Shown here: positions 41,599 to 52,599 of the stretch, one piece after another
Position numbering within the stretch: position 1 is the first letter of the stretch
Layout of the letters: every line of letters begins with the position of its first letter
From: Nigrospora sphaerica
Lineage: Eukaryota > Ascomycota > Sordariomycetes > Amphisphaeriales > Apiosporaceae
Length of the DNA: 64,000 nt
Assembly (NCBI GenBank): GCA_018287875.1
Contig: JAGVVL010000032.1
Coordinates: 1-64,000 of the forward strand
Reading direction: 5' to 3'
Notes under the pieces: model-generated
Database searches by the model: none
Seen by the model: only the letters and a program-made list of their open reading frames with translations
What the model was told of the DNA's origin: nothing
Program-made: the position numbers and the translations under genes

Positions 41599-44500
41599 TG
41601 TTTTTAAGTATAATAATTTTACCTTTATTAGGATCTATAGTTGCTGGCTTTTTTGGAAGAAAAGTTGGGGTTAGCGGTGCACAGTTTGTTACATGTTTGT
41701 GTGTAATTACAACTACAATATTAGCAGTTCTGGCTTTTTTCGAAGTAGGTTTTAATAATACACCAGTTTCCATTGAATTATTCAGATGAATAGATAGTGA
41801 ATGATTTAACATTACATGAGGTTTTGAATTTGATAGTTTAACAGTTTCTATGTTATTACCTGTTTTAATTATTAGTTCTTTAGTTCATATTTACTCTATT
41901 TCGTATATGAGTAACGACCCGCACATACAAAGATTTTTTAGTTATTTAAGCTTGTTTACTTTTATGATGATTATATTAGTTACAGGTAATAACTACTTAT
42001 TAATGTTTGTAGGTTGAGAGGGTGTGGGGGTTTGTTCTTATTTATTAGTAAGTTTCTGATTTACTAGAATAGCTGCAAATCAAAGTTCTATATCTGCATT
42101 CTTAACTAATAGAGTCGGTGATTGTTTCTTAACAGTTGGAATGTTTGCTATTCTATGAAGTCTAGGTAATTTAGATTATGCCACAGTATTTTCATTAGCT
42201 CCTTACATAAACGAAAATGTGGTAACTATTATAGGTATATGTTTATTAATAGGTGCAATGGCCAAAAGTTCTCAAGTTGGACTTCATGTTTGACTACCTA
42301 TGGCGATTCCCTTAAAAGTCGCAAATGGTCAATGAACAGTAAATATTAAAATATATTTATGGTAAGGTTCGATCATAGAACCATATTAGAAGTATAGCAA
42401 GGATTAAACCAAAAATACTTTAAAGATGTATGGAAAATCCAAACACTTTTGGACTTAAACGCTACTGAGGTGAAAACGGTCAAGATGTTTCGTAGTCAAG
42501 ACCGTCGGTATTTTAATGTATCGCTACAGACTGGGTCACCACGGGGTGGCTGAAATGCTGCTGAATGTACAGTCGGAAGCTCTATGAATTTGACAGGTAT
42601 ATACGAAGTATTTTTTATTCTTAATCAATACATATGCCGTGAGCTTTGGGAGGGTCCTACTCCAGTTTCTGCATTAATACACGCTGCAACAATGGTAAAA
42701 TGTTGCCGTTGATTAACGTGAGTTAATCAATTATGATATCGCTATGTGCTGGGACTGCCTTACATCAAGTTTATTTATATTTTAAGTTTCTTAAATAAGA
42801 TAAATAAGAAAATCTTGTGTTTTATAGTAGAAAAAAAATTCTTTATTATAAAAGGGGTTAATCAGCAGGAAACTTTATTATCTAATCTACTAGGGTTTCC
42901 TACACATCCTCGTCCCCCCCGCAGCCCTCTCTCGACCCTAAGAGAGAGGGTGCATCACTCTCTACAGAGAGTGACGCTTGCATACCCCACCCCCTCTCTC
43001 TTTTTATACTTTTTTTTAAGTCGAGAGAGGGGGTGGGGTCGGGGGAGCTTGCGCCCCGGGGGATTAGAAGGGTATAATACTAGTTATAGTAATAGTAAAG
43101 GATCTTCAGAGACTACATGCGATATAACTTATAACTTTGAAGAATATTCTAATTTAATACCTCAACAAAAAAAGAAGATAAATAAAAACTTCTTAGAATG
43201 ATTCATAGGATTTACAGAGGGTGATGGTTCTTTTATCGTATCTAAAAATAAAGTTTATTTTGATATAACTCAAAACATTAATGATGTACAAGTTCTTTAT
43301 TATATAAAAAAAGAGTTAGGCTTTGGGAAAGTGTTACTTAGAAGTGAAAAAGATCGAAATGTAGCTGTTTTTTATGTTACTTCAAAAGAAAATTTTACTA
43401 GACTAGTGACTATTTTTAATGGAAATCTTTCCACTAAGTACAAAAAAGAACAATTTAGAGCATGACTATGTACATATAATAAACAATATGGTATGAACAT
43501 TCTTTTTAAAGACAAATTAGTTAAACCTAGTTTATTTTCAGGTTGAATATCTGGATTTAGTGATGCTGAAGGTTGTTTTTATGGTAGAGTAAAATCTTGT
43601 TGAACATCTAGACTTAGAAGAGCTCCACATTTAACTTTTCAAGTATCTCAAAAAGAAATCTATATAATTAAGATAATACGTGATATATTTTTAGTGTCTG
43701 AAGGACTAGTAGCTCAAAATAACTCGGATTTAAAAAATATTAAGTATGATAAAGGTTGAGATGGTTGAACGTTTCATTGTTCTTCTTTTACTAAGCTTAA
43801 AGTAATTAGAAATTACTTTTCTAGATATAAATTAAAGACACAAAAATCTCTTGCATTTAAAAAATGATGTAAAATACATGATATGGTTTTAAATAAAGAG
43901 CATCTTAAATTAGAAGGTCTGAATAAAATAGATCTCTTAACAAAAGATATAAATAAGTTTATAAGTTAAAGATATAGTCCGATCCATTTTGAAAAAAATG
44001 GCGTGCTATTCCTAGGCCTCCGGCCCAGTTTCAGCACCGCCAGGTGCGGTTCGAAACTTTTTTGATTAATATAATCATGTTTTATTAGGGAATAGCCAAC
44101 ATAAATGTACAGCGGGTGTATACCTTTTAATACGTTCATCTCCTTTAATAGAATATAGTTCTACTATATTATTAATATGTTTATGATTAGGTGCAATAAC
44201 TACTGTGTTTAGTTCTCTTATAGGATTATTCCAACAAGATATCAAAAAAGTTATTGCTTATTCTACAATGAGTCAATTGGCTCGAGAGTATACTTCTCAT
44301 TCAAGTATATTCAGGCATCAAACTGTTTGCGAGCATATTGTTTTCACAATAAAAATTTTAATTTATTTTAGTATATTTTTTTGAAATATTTCTTTTAGGC
44401 ATTTCTTGCGTAAAGAATCAACTAGAAATAAGTTTGGGAAGGCTTCGTCCCCCAAAGTGAAAATTGTCCCGAGTTTACCTCAATTTAGATGTTTTTCAAC

Positions 44501-47500
44501 TATAAATAAGGAATTAGATTACAGTAAATTAAATCCTTATTATGTGACAGGATTTACAGATGCTGAGGGTTGTTTTTTAATAAATATTGTACGTAGATCA
44601 GATCAAAAACTAGGGTATAATGTAAATTTGATGTTTAAAATTAAATTACATCTAAAAGATAAATTGCTATTAGAAAAAATTCGGAATTTTTTTGATAAAA
44701 TAGGTAATATTACTGTTAGAAAAAACGGATCGGTTGAATACGTAGTTAGTTCTATAAAAGATTTGGAAATAGTTATTAATCATTTTGATAATTATCCTTT
44801 GATAACTCATAAATGATCCGATTTTCAACTATTCAAATGAACATTTGAATTAATTAAACAAAAACAACATTTAGTTAAAGAAGGTTTATATAAAATATTG
44901 TCTTTAAAAGCAAGTCTTAATAAAGGTTTATCAGATGAATTAAATACTGCTTTCCCTGATATTGTACCCTTTGCAAGACCTAAAGTTATTACACCTAAAT
45001 TAAAAGATAAAAATCCACATTGAATATCAGGTTTTGTAGATGGTGATGGGTGTTTTTATATATCATTAACTAACAATTTAACTAGTATAGGTTTAATCTT
45101 TAAAGTTACACAACACACTAGAGATGCTGATTTACTGAAAGAATTTATTGATTATTTTAATTGCGGACGTTATTCTATTTGTTCTAAAGAGGCAGGAGAT
45201 TTTATTGTTACTAAATTTAGTGATATTAATACGAAAATTATTCCTTTTTTTAATAAGTATCCTTTACAAGGTACAAAGTTATTTGATTTTCTGGATTTCA
45301 ACAAAGTTGCAAAATTAGTTGAAAACAAAACTCATCTTACTTCAGAGGGGTTTGAAATAATTAAACAAATAAAAATGGGTACAAATAGAGGAAGATTAAC
45401 TAGTCCTAAGATAACCTACACTCAAAAAAGAACTTATATTACTATACGATCTCATTCAAATAAATCAGAAGATTTTTCTCAAATTTCTTTTAATGAATGA
45501 TTAGCAGGATTAATAGATGGGAAGGGTCAGTTTTTTGTATCTAAAAAAGGGTATGCTAATTTTAAAATAGTAATGAAAGAAGAAGATAAATTAGCACTTT
45601 ATAATCTAAAACATAAATTTGGTGGATCTATTAAAAATATATCTTCAGAGACAAAACTTAAATATAAGTTAGATCATAAAAAAGGATTAATTCAATTAAT
45701 TAATAGTGTTAACGGTTTAATTCGAAATCCTGCAAGAATGTTAGAATTAAATAAGGTTTGTTTATTATATAATATAGAATTTAAAATGGCTAAACCTTTA
45801 ACATATTTAAACGGTTGATTTAGTGGGTTCCTAGATAGTGATGGTTCAATATACTTTAATGAAAAGTCAAATCAATTAATTTTAAGTGTGACTCAAAAAA
45901 ATAAATATTTATTAGATCCTATAAGAGATTTATATTCAGGAAGAATACTACTTCTTAAATCTAAAGAAGCGTTTGAGTATTCTATTTATAGAAAACAAGA
46001 AATTTTAAATCTTATAGATAACTATCTTATAAATTACCCTTTAAAGTCTAGTAAAAGACATAAAATAGATTTAATTAAACAATTATTTTCCTTAGATGTT
46101 AAAACAGTATACCCTTCTCTAAACGGACAAATCCTAGGAGATATAGTTAATTTAAAGAAAAAACAATTATTAATAGAAAAAATAAATTATAAATAAATTT
46201 TTATTCTCCCCCAGAGGGGATACGGAAAAATATGCGCAGAGGCTATTAATATAATAATTATTATAGCTAATTCGCAGATAACCAAAGCTCGTGATTATTT
46301 TCAAAATAATCACTATAATTTCAAGTTTTTTAATTCATCTACCATTATAAGGTTATTTCAGCAATTTATGTCTAAACCCCCGCAGGCTTGCGGGGGTTTG
46401 TGTTAATAAGATGAAAATTTGAGATTATTAGTAAGTTAGTAGGAATCTCAGAGGCCATACGTTTGATATTAGTCTTTTTTGAATTAAAATTTATTAATTC
46501 AAAAAACTCTATGTCCGAAATAAAGATGTCTTAGATTGCCTGGTCAATAAAAACCATGTTTCACCATTACCTACTCTTTTATTAAATAATAAATGTTCTT
46601 TAGTATTTAGTAGAAATATGTCTACATCTGTAAATACAAACTGTTTAGATAATAATAATACTAATAGTTTGGAAAATATTGCCTTTAAAGAGTGATTAGC
46701 AGGGTTAATAGATGGAGATGGTTACTTCTTATTATCTAAAAATGGATATAATAGTTGTGAAATAACCATGGATGCTAGAGATAAAAAAGTTTTATATTTA
46801 ATACAACACAGGTATGGAGGAACAGTTAAACAGATTTCAAATGCTCTTGCTTTTAAATATAAATTAAGAAATAGAGAAGGTTTAATTAAATTAATAAATG
46901 ATGTAAATGGATTAATTAGAAATCCATCACGTTTATTACAAACCCCCGCAGGCTGGCTTGCGTTGTGTAAAATTTAATATTGAACTGAAGTATTCAAATA
47001 ATCTTATATTTAATAATGGGTGACTTAGTGGATTTATTGATAGTGATGGTTCAATATATTATAATGAAGCATCTGGGCAAGTTTTTATAGGTATATCTCA
47101 AAAAAATAAATATTTATTAGAACCTTTAATTCATATTTAAACCCCCGCAAGCGTGCGGGGGTTTAGGGGAAGAGTGGATATTCATAGTCCCAAAATAGAA
47201 GCATTTAAGTATGTTATATATAGAAAGGTAGAATTATTTAATCTAACCCAAAAAAATCTTCGATTTTTAAGGCCTAGCACAGGATCTAGTCCTGTACTAG
47301 TCCTGGGCGAAAGGTAGATAATTATTTTAGTAAATATCCTTTGAGAACTGAAAAAATGAAAAGAATTAATTTAATAAAACAATTTTATTTAGTGAGATTA
47401 TCTAAGAAAAACACAGACATTGTTAAATTTAATGAATGAGTAAAATTTAAGGATAGATGAGAGAAATATAAAGATTAATAAAGAAATGGTCCAATTTACA

Positions 47501-48612
47501 TTATATTTTATAATAATATATAATAGTAAATCTCGCAATTGGGAATGATGGTAATAGCAATTGGTTTATCTTCATATAATTTAGCATTATTTCACTTAGT
47601 AAATCATGCTTTTTATAAAGGATTATTATTCTTAGGAGCAGGAGCTGTAATTCACGCAGTAGCAGATAATCAAGATTTCAGAAAATATGGAGGATTGATA
47701 TCATTCTTACCTTTAACATATTCTGTTATATTAATAGCTAGTCTTAGTTTAGTTGCTTTCCCTTTCATGACTGGATTCTATAGTAAAGATTTTATATTAG
47801 AGTCTGCTTTTGGTCAATTCCATTTTAGTAGTGTTGCTGTTTATGTTATAGCAGTAATAGGTGCAATATTTACTACTTTATATTCAGTTAAAGTTCTATA
47901 CTTAACTTTCTTAACTAACCCTAATGGATCTATGGCATATTATAAACATGCTCATGAAGGTGATATATTCTTAAGTCTACCTTTAGTAATATTAGCCATA
48001 TTTTCTATATTCTTTGGTTACTTAACTAAAGATATTTTTATAGGTTTAGGTTCAAGTTTCTTTATAGATAATAGTATATTTGTTCATCCTGTTCATGAAA
48101 TAATGTTAGATACTGAATTTGCAGTACCTGTTTTATTTAAATTATTACCTTTAATCTTTACTGTTTCATTCAGTATATTCGCGATTATTTTTTCTGAATT
48201 TTTACCTGAATCTTTAATTAGTTTTAAATTCTCTAGATTTGGTTATAATATTTTCGGTTTCTTTAATCAAAGATTTTTAGTGGAAATGTTCTATAATAAG
48301 TATGTTACAAATTTAGTATTAGATTTAGGTGGACAAACTACTAAGGTTTTAGATAAAGGAAGTATAGAAATACTAGGGCCTTATGGTTTAGAAATAGGAT
48401 TAGTTAAATTAAGTAAAAATATAGCATCTTTAAGTACAGGTGTAGTTACAAGTTATGCATTATATATATTAGTAGGTTTAATAGGATTTTTATCTCTTAC
48501 TTATTTAGGATCTTTAAATATTTATTTAGCTTTATTAATAATATTAGTTTCTTTATGTTTAATGGGTAGTAATTCTAAAGGTAAAGTGAGGAAAGGAGGT
48601 GTTGAATTCTAA
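41598..48612 (+). CDS. nad5: NADH dehydrogenase subunit 5 (4 exons)
   Basis: Proton-pumping antiporter-like subunit of complex I, 666 aa. Exons: 41598-42307, 42649-42696 (only 48 nt), 44108-44273 and 47536-48612. Conserved runs include [84 protein letters not shown] and [21 protein letters not shown]. Junctions follow T/G rules. Exon 4 and the intron 3 start share a direct repeat caattgg, so the last boundary has an alternative. The coding 3' end is duplicated downstream (49679-49852). Confidence 0.95.
42308..42648 (+). mobile_element. Small group I intron 1 in nad5, no ORF
   Basis: A 341-nt intron, close to a minimal ribozyme. Core signals: aatggtcaatgaacagt near 42323, gtgaaaacggtcaag near 42471, agaccgtcggtattttaatg near 42500, cgctacagactgggtcacc near 42523 and gaatgtacagtcgg near 42562. 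Confidence 0.87.
42697..43969 (+). CDS. LAGLIDADG homing endonuclease, nad5 intron 2
   Basis: In frame with the 48-nt exon 2 and open to TAA 43967-43969. Motifs [16 protein letters not shown] (near 43200) and [16 protein letters not shown] (near 43546) define a two-domain enzyme. Upstream of motif 1 the reading frame passes through two repeat insertions, a ctctctcgaccctaagagagag + catcactctctac element (42921-42978) and a ctctct stem (42990-43040). Both are tolerated in frame ([21 protein letters not shown]). Probably a functional homing enzyme/maturase for this intron. Confidence 0.85.
42697..44107 (+). mobile_element. Group I intron 2 in nad5
   Basis: Begins after ATGGT, 48 nt beyond intron 1. 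The 5' core segments (aatcagcaggaaac near 42860, gatcttcagagactacatg near 43101) surround the HEG start, and ttaaagatatagtccgatcc lies near 43966 at the 3' end. The long distance between P7-like halves is filled by the HEG. Confidence 0.8.
44274..46196 (+). CDS. Fused four-motif LAGLIDADG protein, nad5 intron 3
   Basis: One frame runs unbroken from nad5 exon 3 to TAA 46194-46196 (640 aa). It contains two complete two-motif LAGLIDADG enzymes end to end. Unit A has [16 protein letters not shown] (near 44541) and [16 protein letters not shown] (near 45019). Unit B has [16 protein letters not shown] (near 45498) and [16 protein letters not shown] (near 45816). In unit B's first motif the conserved last acidic residue is Lys (DGKG), predicted to abolish that active site, whereas the paralogue at 46618 has DGDG. 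Unit B may act only as a maturase. Confidence 0.85.
46618..47478 (+). pseudogene. Degenerate LAGLIDADG HEG, paralogue of unit B
   Basis: The N-terminal part from ATG 46618 reads [27 protein letters not shown] and tracks unit B of the fused protein closely ([12 protein letters not shown] versus [12 protein letters not shown]). Three insertions break it: a gcaggctggcttgcg palindrome near 46941, a cccgcaagcgtgcggg palindrome near 47142-47175, and an aaaaatcttcgattttt + ggactag module at 47246-47312. Between and after them the homology resumes ([16 protein letters not shown] near 47021; [21 protein letters not shown] after 47320), ending near 47478. Confidence 0.85.
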
Positions 48613-49479
48613 GGAATATATACAGCTTAATTCTAGTTTTCTAGGAGATTTCTTAGCTCGTTTTATTGCGAGAGTTTATCTATTTTATATTACTTATTTA
48701 TTCCCCTCCGGGAAATTAGAAGGCGGTGAACCATCTAATTTCAAACGTCCTAGATCTGATAGTTCAGCCTCTGAACAATCCCAAAGCAAGAAACTCAAAA
48801 CTGAGCACAATCCATCTCCTGTCTCCGGCCCAGGACTCGCTGCGCAGTCTCTGCGCCTTAAAAAATCAAAGATTTTTTTGGCCGAGGGGGTAATGAGTTA
48901 TCTCCGGAATCTGTTATGTTAACTAGCAGTTTCTTTCCTCCTGGGCTTATAAATCTAATAAAAGCAGGATTTATTAGATTAAGTAAAAATATCGCATGAT
49001 TAAGAACTATTATCACAAGTTACCCCTTGTACATGTATGAGTTTCTAGCAAAATTCAAAAAAGTAATTTATTTCCTTCTAATTCTATATCTAGTTATTAA
49101 AAATTTTACTTCTTTACTTGATTTATTTTTAAATAAATCTGTACTATTTGCATCGTTCGATGCAAATAGTACAGATGATTCAATTCTAAATAAAAAAATT
49201 AAGGTCGAAAATAAAATGATTGAGTATCAAATGGAGCAATTAAAGGAGATAAAAAACCAGCTTAGTATTCTTCAAGATGAATCAAACTTAAGTAAAGAAC
49301 AACAGGAAGAAAAAGAATTTTTACTGCAAGAAAAGGGGGAAATAGAAAGATTTATAAATAAAGAGGTTAAAGAAAAAATTAATTTAACTAAAGGTAAATC
49401 TAGCTATAATACAAGCAATATTTCGGGTAGCAAAAGATTAGGTGGAGATTTAAATGCTGGTCCTTCACAAAAAAAATAA
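48599..49479 (+). pseudogene. nad5-adjacent ORF, split by a repeat insertion
   Basis: Function unknown. The first part (48599-48922) overlaps the last 14 nt of nad5 in another frame and reads GDFLARFIARVYLFYITYLF, then KRPRSDSSASEQSQSKKLK. At about 48825-48890 a module with aaaaatcaaagattttt is inserted; the second part (in-frame ATG 48916 to TAA 49479) is one frame over. It begins with INLIKAGFIRLSKNIAWLRTIITSY, resembling the nad5 C-terminus ([22 protein letters not shown]), followed by a membrane segment and a coiled coil (KMIEYQMEQLKEIKNQL) and ends KRLGGDLNAGPSQKK. Likely one former ORF of about 270 aa. Confidence 0.55.
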
Positions 49480-49580
49480 CCTACCTTTCTAATTTTTTTT
49501 TATTATTTATAATAAAAAAAAATAACAGGACTAGGACAGGCTAGTCCTGTGCTAGGCCTGATCTCGAAAAAATTTTTTTA

Positions 49581-49651
49581 TTTTCATTAACTCAAAGGTA
49601 GAGGAGGATACTTCTAATATCCTGATTTTATTTCGAATCTAAATTGAAGAT
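49581..49651 (+). tRNA. trnR: tRNA-Arg (TCT), weakly paired
   Basis: The anticodon stem ggata/tatcc pairs perfectly around ctTCTaa. The D-arm (ctc aaaggta gag) and T-arm (tttcgaat) are recognisable, and the acceptor ttttcat/ttgaaga has G.U and one mismatch. It is homologous to the tRNA at 50300. The core genes use many AGA codons, so a TCT tRNA is needed, and this is the only candidate in the window. Confidence 0.65.
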
Positions 49652-49678
49652 ATTATTTTACGACCCCTTCGGGGTAAG

Positions 49679-49852
49679 GAAATAGGATTAGTTAAATTAA
49701 GTAAAAATATAGCATCTTTAAGTACAGGTGTAGTTACAAGTTATGTATTATATATATTAGTAGGTTTAATGGGTAGTAATTCTAAAGGTAAAGGAGGAAA
49801 GGAGGTGTAGAATTTAAAGGTTTAATATATACAGAGAGCTTAATTTTAGTTT
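49679..49852 (+). pseudogene. nad5: Duplicate of nad5 3' end with internal deletion
   Basis: Nearly identical to 48391-48641 (end of nad5 plus following bases) except that 80 nt (48481-48560) are missing between two gtttaat direct repeats. The frame in the copy ends at a changed stop after GGKEV. There is no upstream coding sequence, so it is a remnant. Confidence 0.88.
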
Positions 49853-50299
49853 TGCCTTTCTAAACTCGTCCCCCCTCGGCACCCCAGGGGTGAGGAGGGG
49901 ATAGGGCGTAGCCGCCTCAATGAAATAGGATTTCCTCTTCCCTAGGTGTAGAGGGGCGGTATTATTTCATGGGGATAAGGACTAGCTGAGCTGCTTCAGT
50001 TTCGTATTATTTTTTTTTAATTATTATAAATAATTAAAAAAAAAATTCTAGACGACTAGACTAATTTTCTTCGCCTCTTCTAATTAAAAAAAAATAACCA
50101 AGACCTATGGTCTTGGACCTGCTGCTGGGTAGAAGGGGATAAGAAGGGCTAAGAAGAGGGGTTCTTTCTGACGGTTTTTCTTCCCTCTCCTAGTAGAGGG
50201 ATGAAGGTTAGGTGTACCAAGCATCCTTGGTATATAGGCAATAAAGTATAATTTATATTTAATTATTAAGAAAGAATAAGGTTTAATATATTAAACCTA
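49853..50299. repeat. Repeat spacer before trnR-like gene
   Basis: No gene is seen. GC palindromes (49865-49915), an AT hairpin attattataaataat (50018-50035) and the ccaagacctatggtcttgg palindrome (50098-50116) occupy it. Confidence 0.7.
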
Positions 50300-50373
50300 A
50301 TTCTCCATATCTTAATTGGTAAAGAGGGATACTTCGAATATTCAGATTTTAGTTCGAATCTAAATGGAGAATC
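50300..50373 (+). tRNA. trnR: tRNA-Arg-like (TCG)
   Basis: The acceptor attctcc pairs perfectly with ggagaat, the T-stem tttag/ctaaa perfectly, and the anticodon stem ggata/tattc encloses ctTCGaa. Homologous along its length to the TCT tRNA at 49581, with the anticodon's last base changed, so it should read CGN codons like the ACG tRNA at 62278. The pair suggests duplication with an anticodon switch. Confidence 0.75.
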
Positions 50374-52599
50374 TTGTAGTCTATTTTAGACAGGATTACA
50401 ATTGCCTTTCCTTATATTTAGATAATCAGGGGGTCAGGGTAAGGGTAAATATCTTTTATATATTAGTCCTTTGTTCTAGTTTACTCCTGGTTACGGTTAT
50501 CAGAAAAAAGATTTTTTCTCCCCTAAACCCCCTCGGGGGTTTAGGGGTTGGAGGTAAACCTGAAACTAATATACGTAGAATACCTTAGAATGGAGATATT
50601 TATTTTTCTTTAACTTCAATAGACAACCAGTTAGAGTTTAAAAGGGATATGTATTCTTTATTGAGTGAGAGTGATTTAAGATGTATTCAGCTTTGTCCAT
50701 TTTGGCTTTATATCACATTAAGCGGTTTAATTTTAATAAGTTTAAGAAAATTTTATTATCTAAGTTTAATCTTAAGAATTACATAAGTAAATTAAACTTA
50801 TTTTTTTATCAATGTATTAACCCACTGATAAGTTCAATAAAAGTAAATTTCTAGTGAAGGACTAAGACTACTCGAAGTTCTAGAGAGAGGGGAGCGTTGT
50901 CTACCCTTGAAGATTCAAAGGCAGTAAAGACCTCCGAAGAGGGTTCACGCTTTTCTCTCTGTAATGAGATCATATCATAGTGAGCAAAAACGTACTACTA
51001 CTCAACCTAATGCGAATGATGCTTAATAAATGCTAATTATAAGACAACAAATGTCTCTTAAAAAAGGGATTAGGACTATTAGATAAACACCAACCATAAT
51101 AAGTTTAGGTTATATTTAATTTATTATGATCGTCAAGTTATTGATAAGATAAGAGAAGCTCTCATTCGTGGATTCTTGAAGGAGTTCTTCTACTTATAGT
51201 TATATTTTTGTATTGTTAAGATAAAATATAATAAAATGTGAGATTAAAGCTATCTTAAGGTGTCAGAGAGTACATAGGTTTTTCAGACATATTGTTACCC
51301 TCCGACTCTTTTTTTTTTAGAAAAAAAGTACGGAGAGAGGGCCAACTTTTCCTTTTCTTCCGTTCTGTGGCTATAGAGGAGGATAGCTATTTTATTAAGA
51401 TAGCTTGGTTGAATTTGACCTGTAATTTTGGGCTATTTCATATAAGTAATTTGCATTTAATAATTACTTACTAAAAGATAATAAATATAGAATAATCATT
51501 AAGGGGATTCTCAGAATAGTACTGTTTAAGGCATAGCAACAGGTAACCGACTAGTCGGTTGCTATCCGTAATCTCTTATCTCTTATCTCTTATCTCTAAA
51601 CCCGACCCCTTCGGGGTATGCAATTAATGCCTCCCCCCGCAAGCTAGCTTGCGGCACCCCCCGCAAGCTAGCTTGCGGGGGGGGTGAGGGAGGGGGTTTT
51701 GGGGGGGGGGATATGGAAGAGAGAGGTTAGTAAATCATCCTCAGCACTTTGTGCTGGGACGCTATTTAATGACTGGTTAATATTTATTCTATTATGTATT
51801 GTATTTTATAAAAAAAATCTGCATGCGATTTTTAAGCCCTTTCTTCGTCCTTTAAGGACTAATGGCTTAAAAAATCGATCGATGATGATGCATAGCCGAT
51901 TTTTTTTTTCCGCCTAAACCCCCGCAAGCGTGCGGGGTTTAGGGGGGTTTGGTATAGAGGGGATTAGGGAAAGGATATCCTTTCCCTAATAAAACTAAAA
52001 CAGAGAATGCTAGCGAAGGCTGGCTTTAGAGTAACTAGTGGTTGAAGGGGTTATGTTAATTTAAAGAAGAAACTTATGTATATATACATAAGTTTCTTGA
52101 ATTTTTATACTCTGTTCTATTATACTTTTGATATCTCTTCCTACCTTTACCCTATTCTCTCTTTTATTCTTTATATAGGTAGTAACCTGTATATGACAAG
52201 ATAATAAAGGAGTACTGTAATAAATAGTTTCTTTTTTTAATTCCTTTTTTCCTTAATACTACATGTTATTATATGACTATAAAAAAAAAGAAGAAATATA
52301 TAAGAGCTGAGAGGGCTCTTTTTCGAAAGAGATTAAAAAGGTAAAGGAATAAAGGAGGGTAAGGTAAAGTATAGATAAGTAGCGTAGTCCTATAATCTTA
52401 AAGGAGGCTGCTGGCCTTTGCTAATAGTTTGTTCATAAGCAAAGGCAAAATTATTGTATATAATACATAATAGAGTATATTAAACTAAACTAAATAAGTA
52501 TCGCCTTTAGGCGTACCCTCTTGAAGGTAAAATGAAAGGTGTAAATCTGATAGGCTAAACTAACTCTAATGTTCAAAAAATTGAAAATAGAATATAAAA
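50374..52599. other. nad5-cob spacer, mostly non-coding
   Basis: No conserved gene is recognised. Open frames at 50364-50588 and 50589-50785 are in the same frame and separated by one TAG. They contain two hydrophobic segments (IFYILVLCSSLLLVTVI and FWLYITLSGLILISL) and may be a decayed membrane ORF. A paired region at about 50878-50975 (agagagagggga... / ...cttttctctct) could be a structured RNA. GC palindromes lie near 50520, 51620-51680 and 51910. A perfect 32-nt palindrome is at 52067-52098. Confidence 0.5.
52067..52098. repeat. Perfect 32-nt AT-rich palindrome
   Basis: Sixteen bases (aagaaacttatgtata) are followed directly by their exact reverse complement. It lies about 500 nt upstream of cob and differs in sequence from the GC-rich hairpin family. 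It could form a cruciform or a transcript hairpin. Confidence 0.9.

Larger units (their letters stand above)
44274..47535 (+). mobile_element. Large group I intron 3 in nad5 with multiple HEGs
   Basis: A 3.26-kb intron after ATGAGT. It holds a 640-codon fused HEG (44274-46196), a core-like stretch at about 46210-46560 (gagattattagtaag, ggaatctcagaggccatacg, gaaaataatc...), and a degenerate HEG (46618-47478). The 3' end ctcG|CAATTGG repeats the bases that start the intron. Two HEG units of related type suggest an accretion of elements or a former twintron. Confidence 0.78.
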
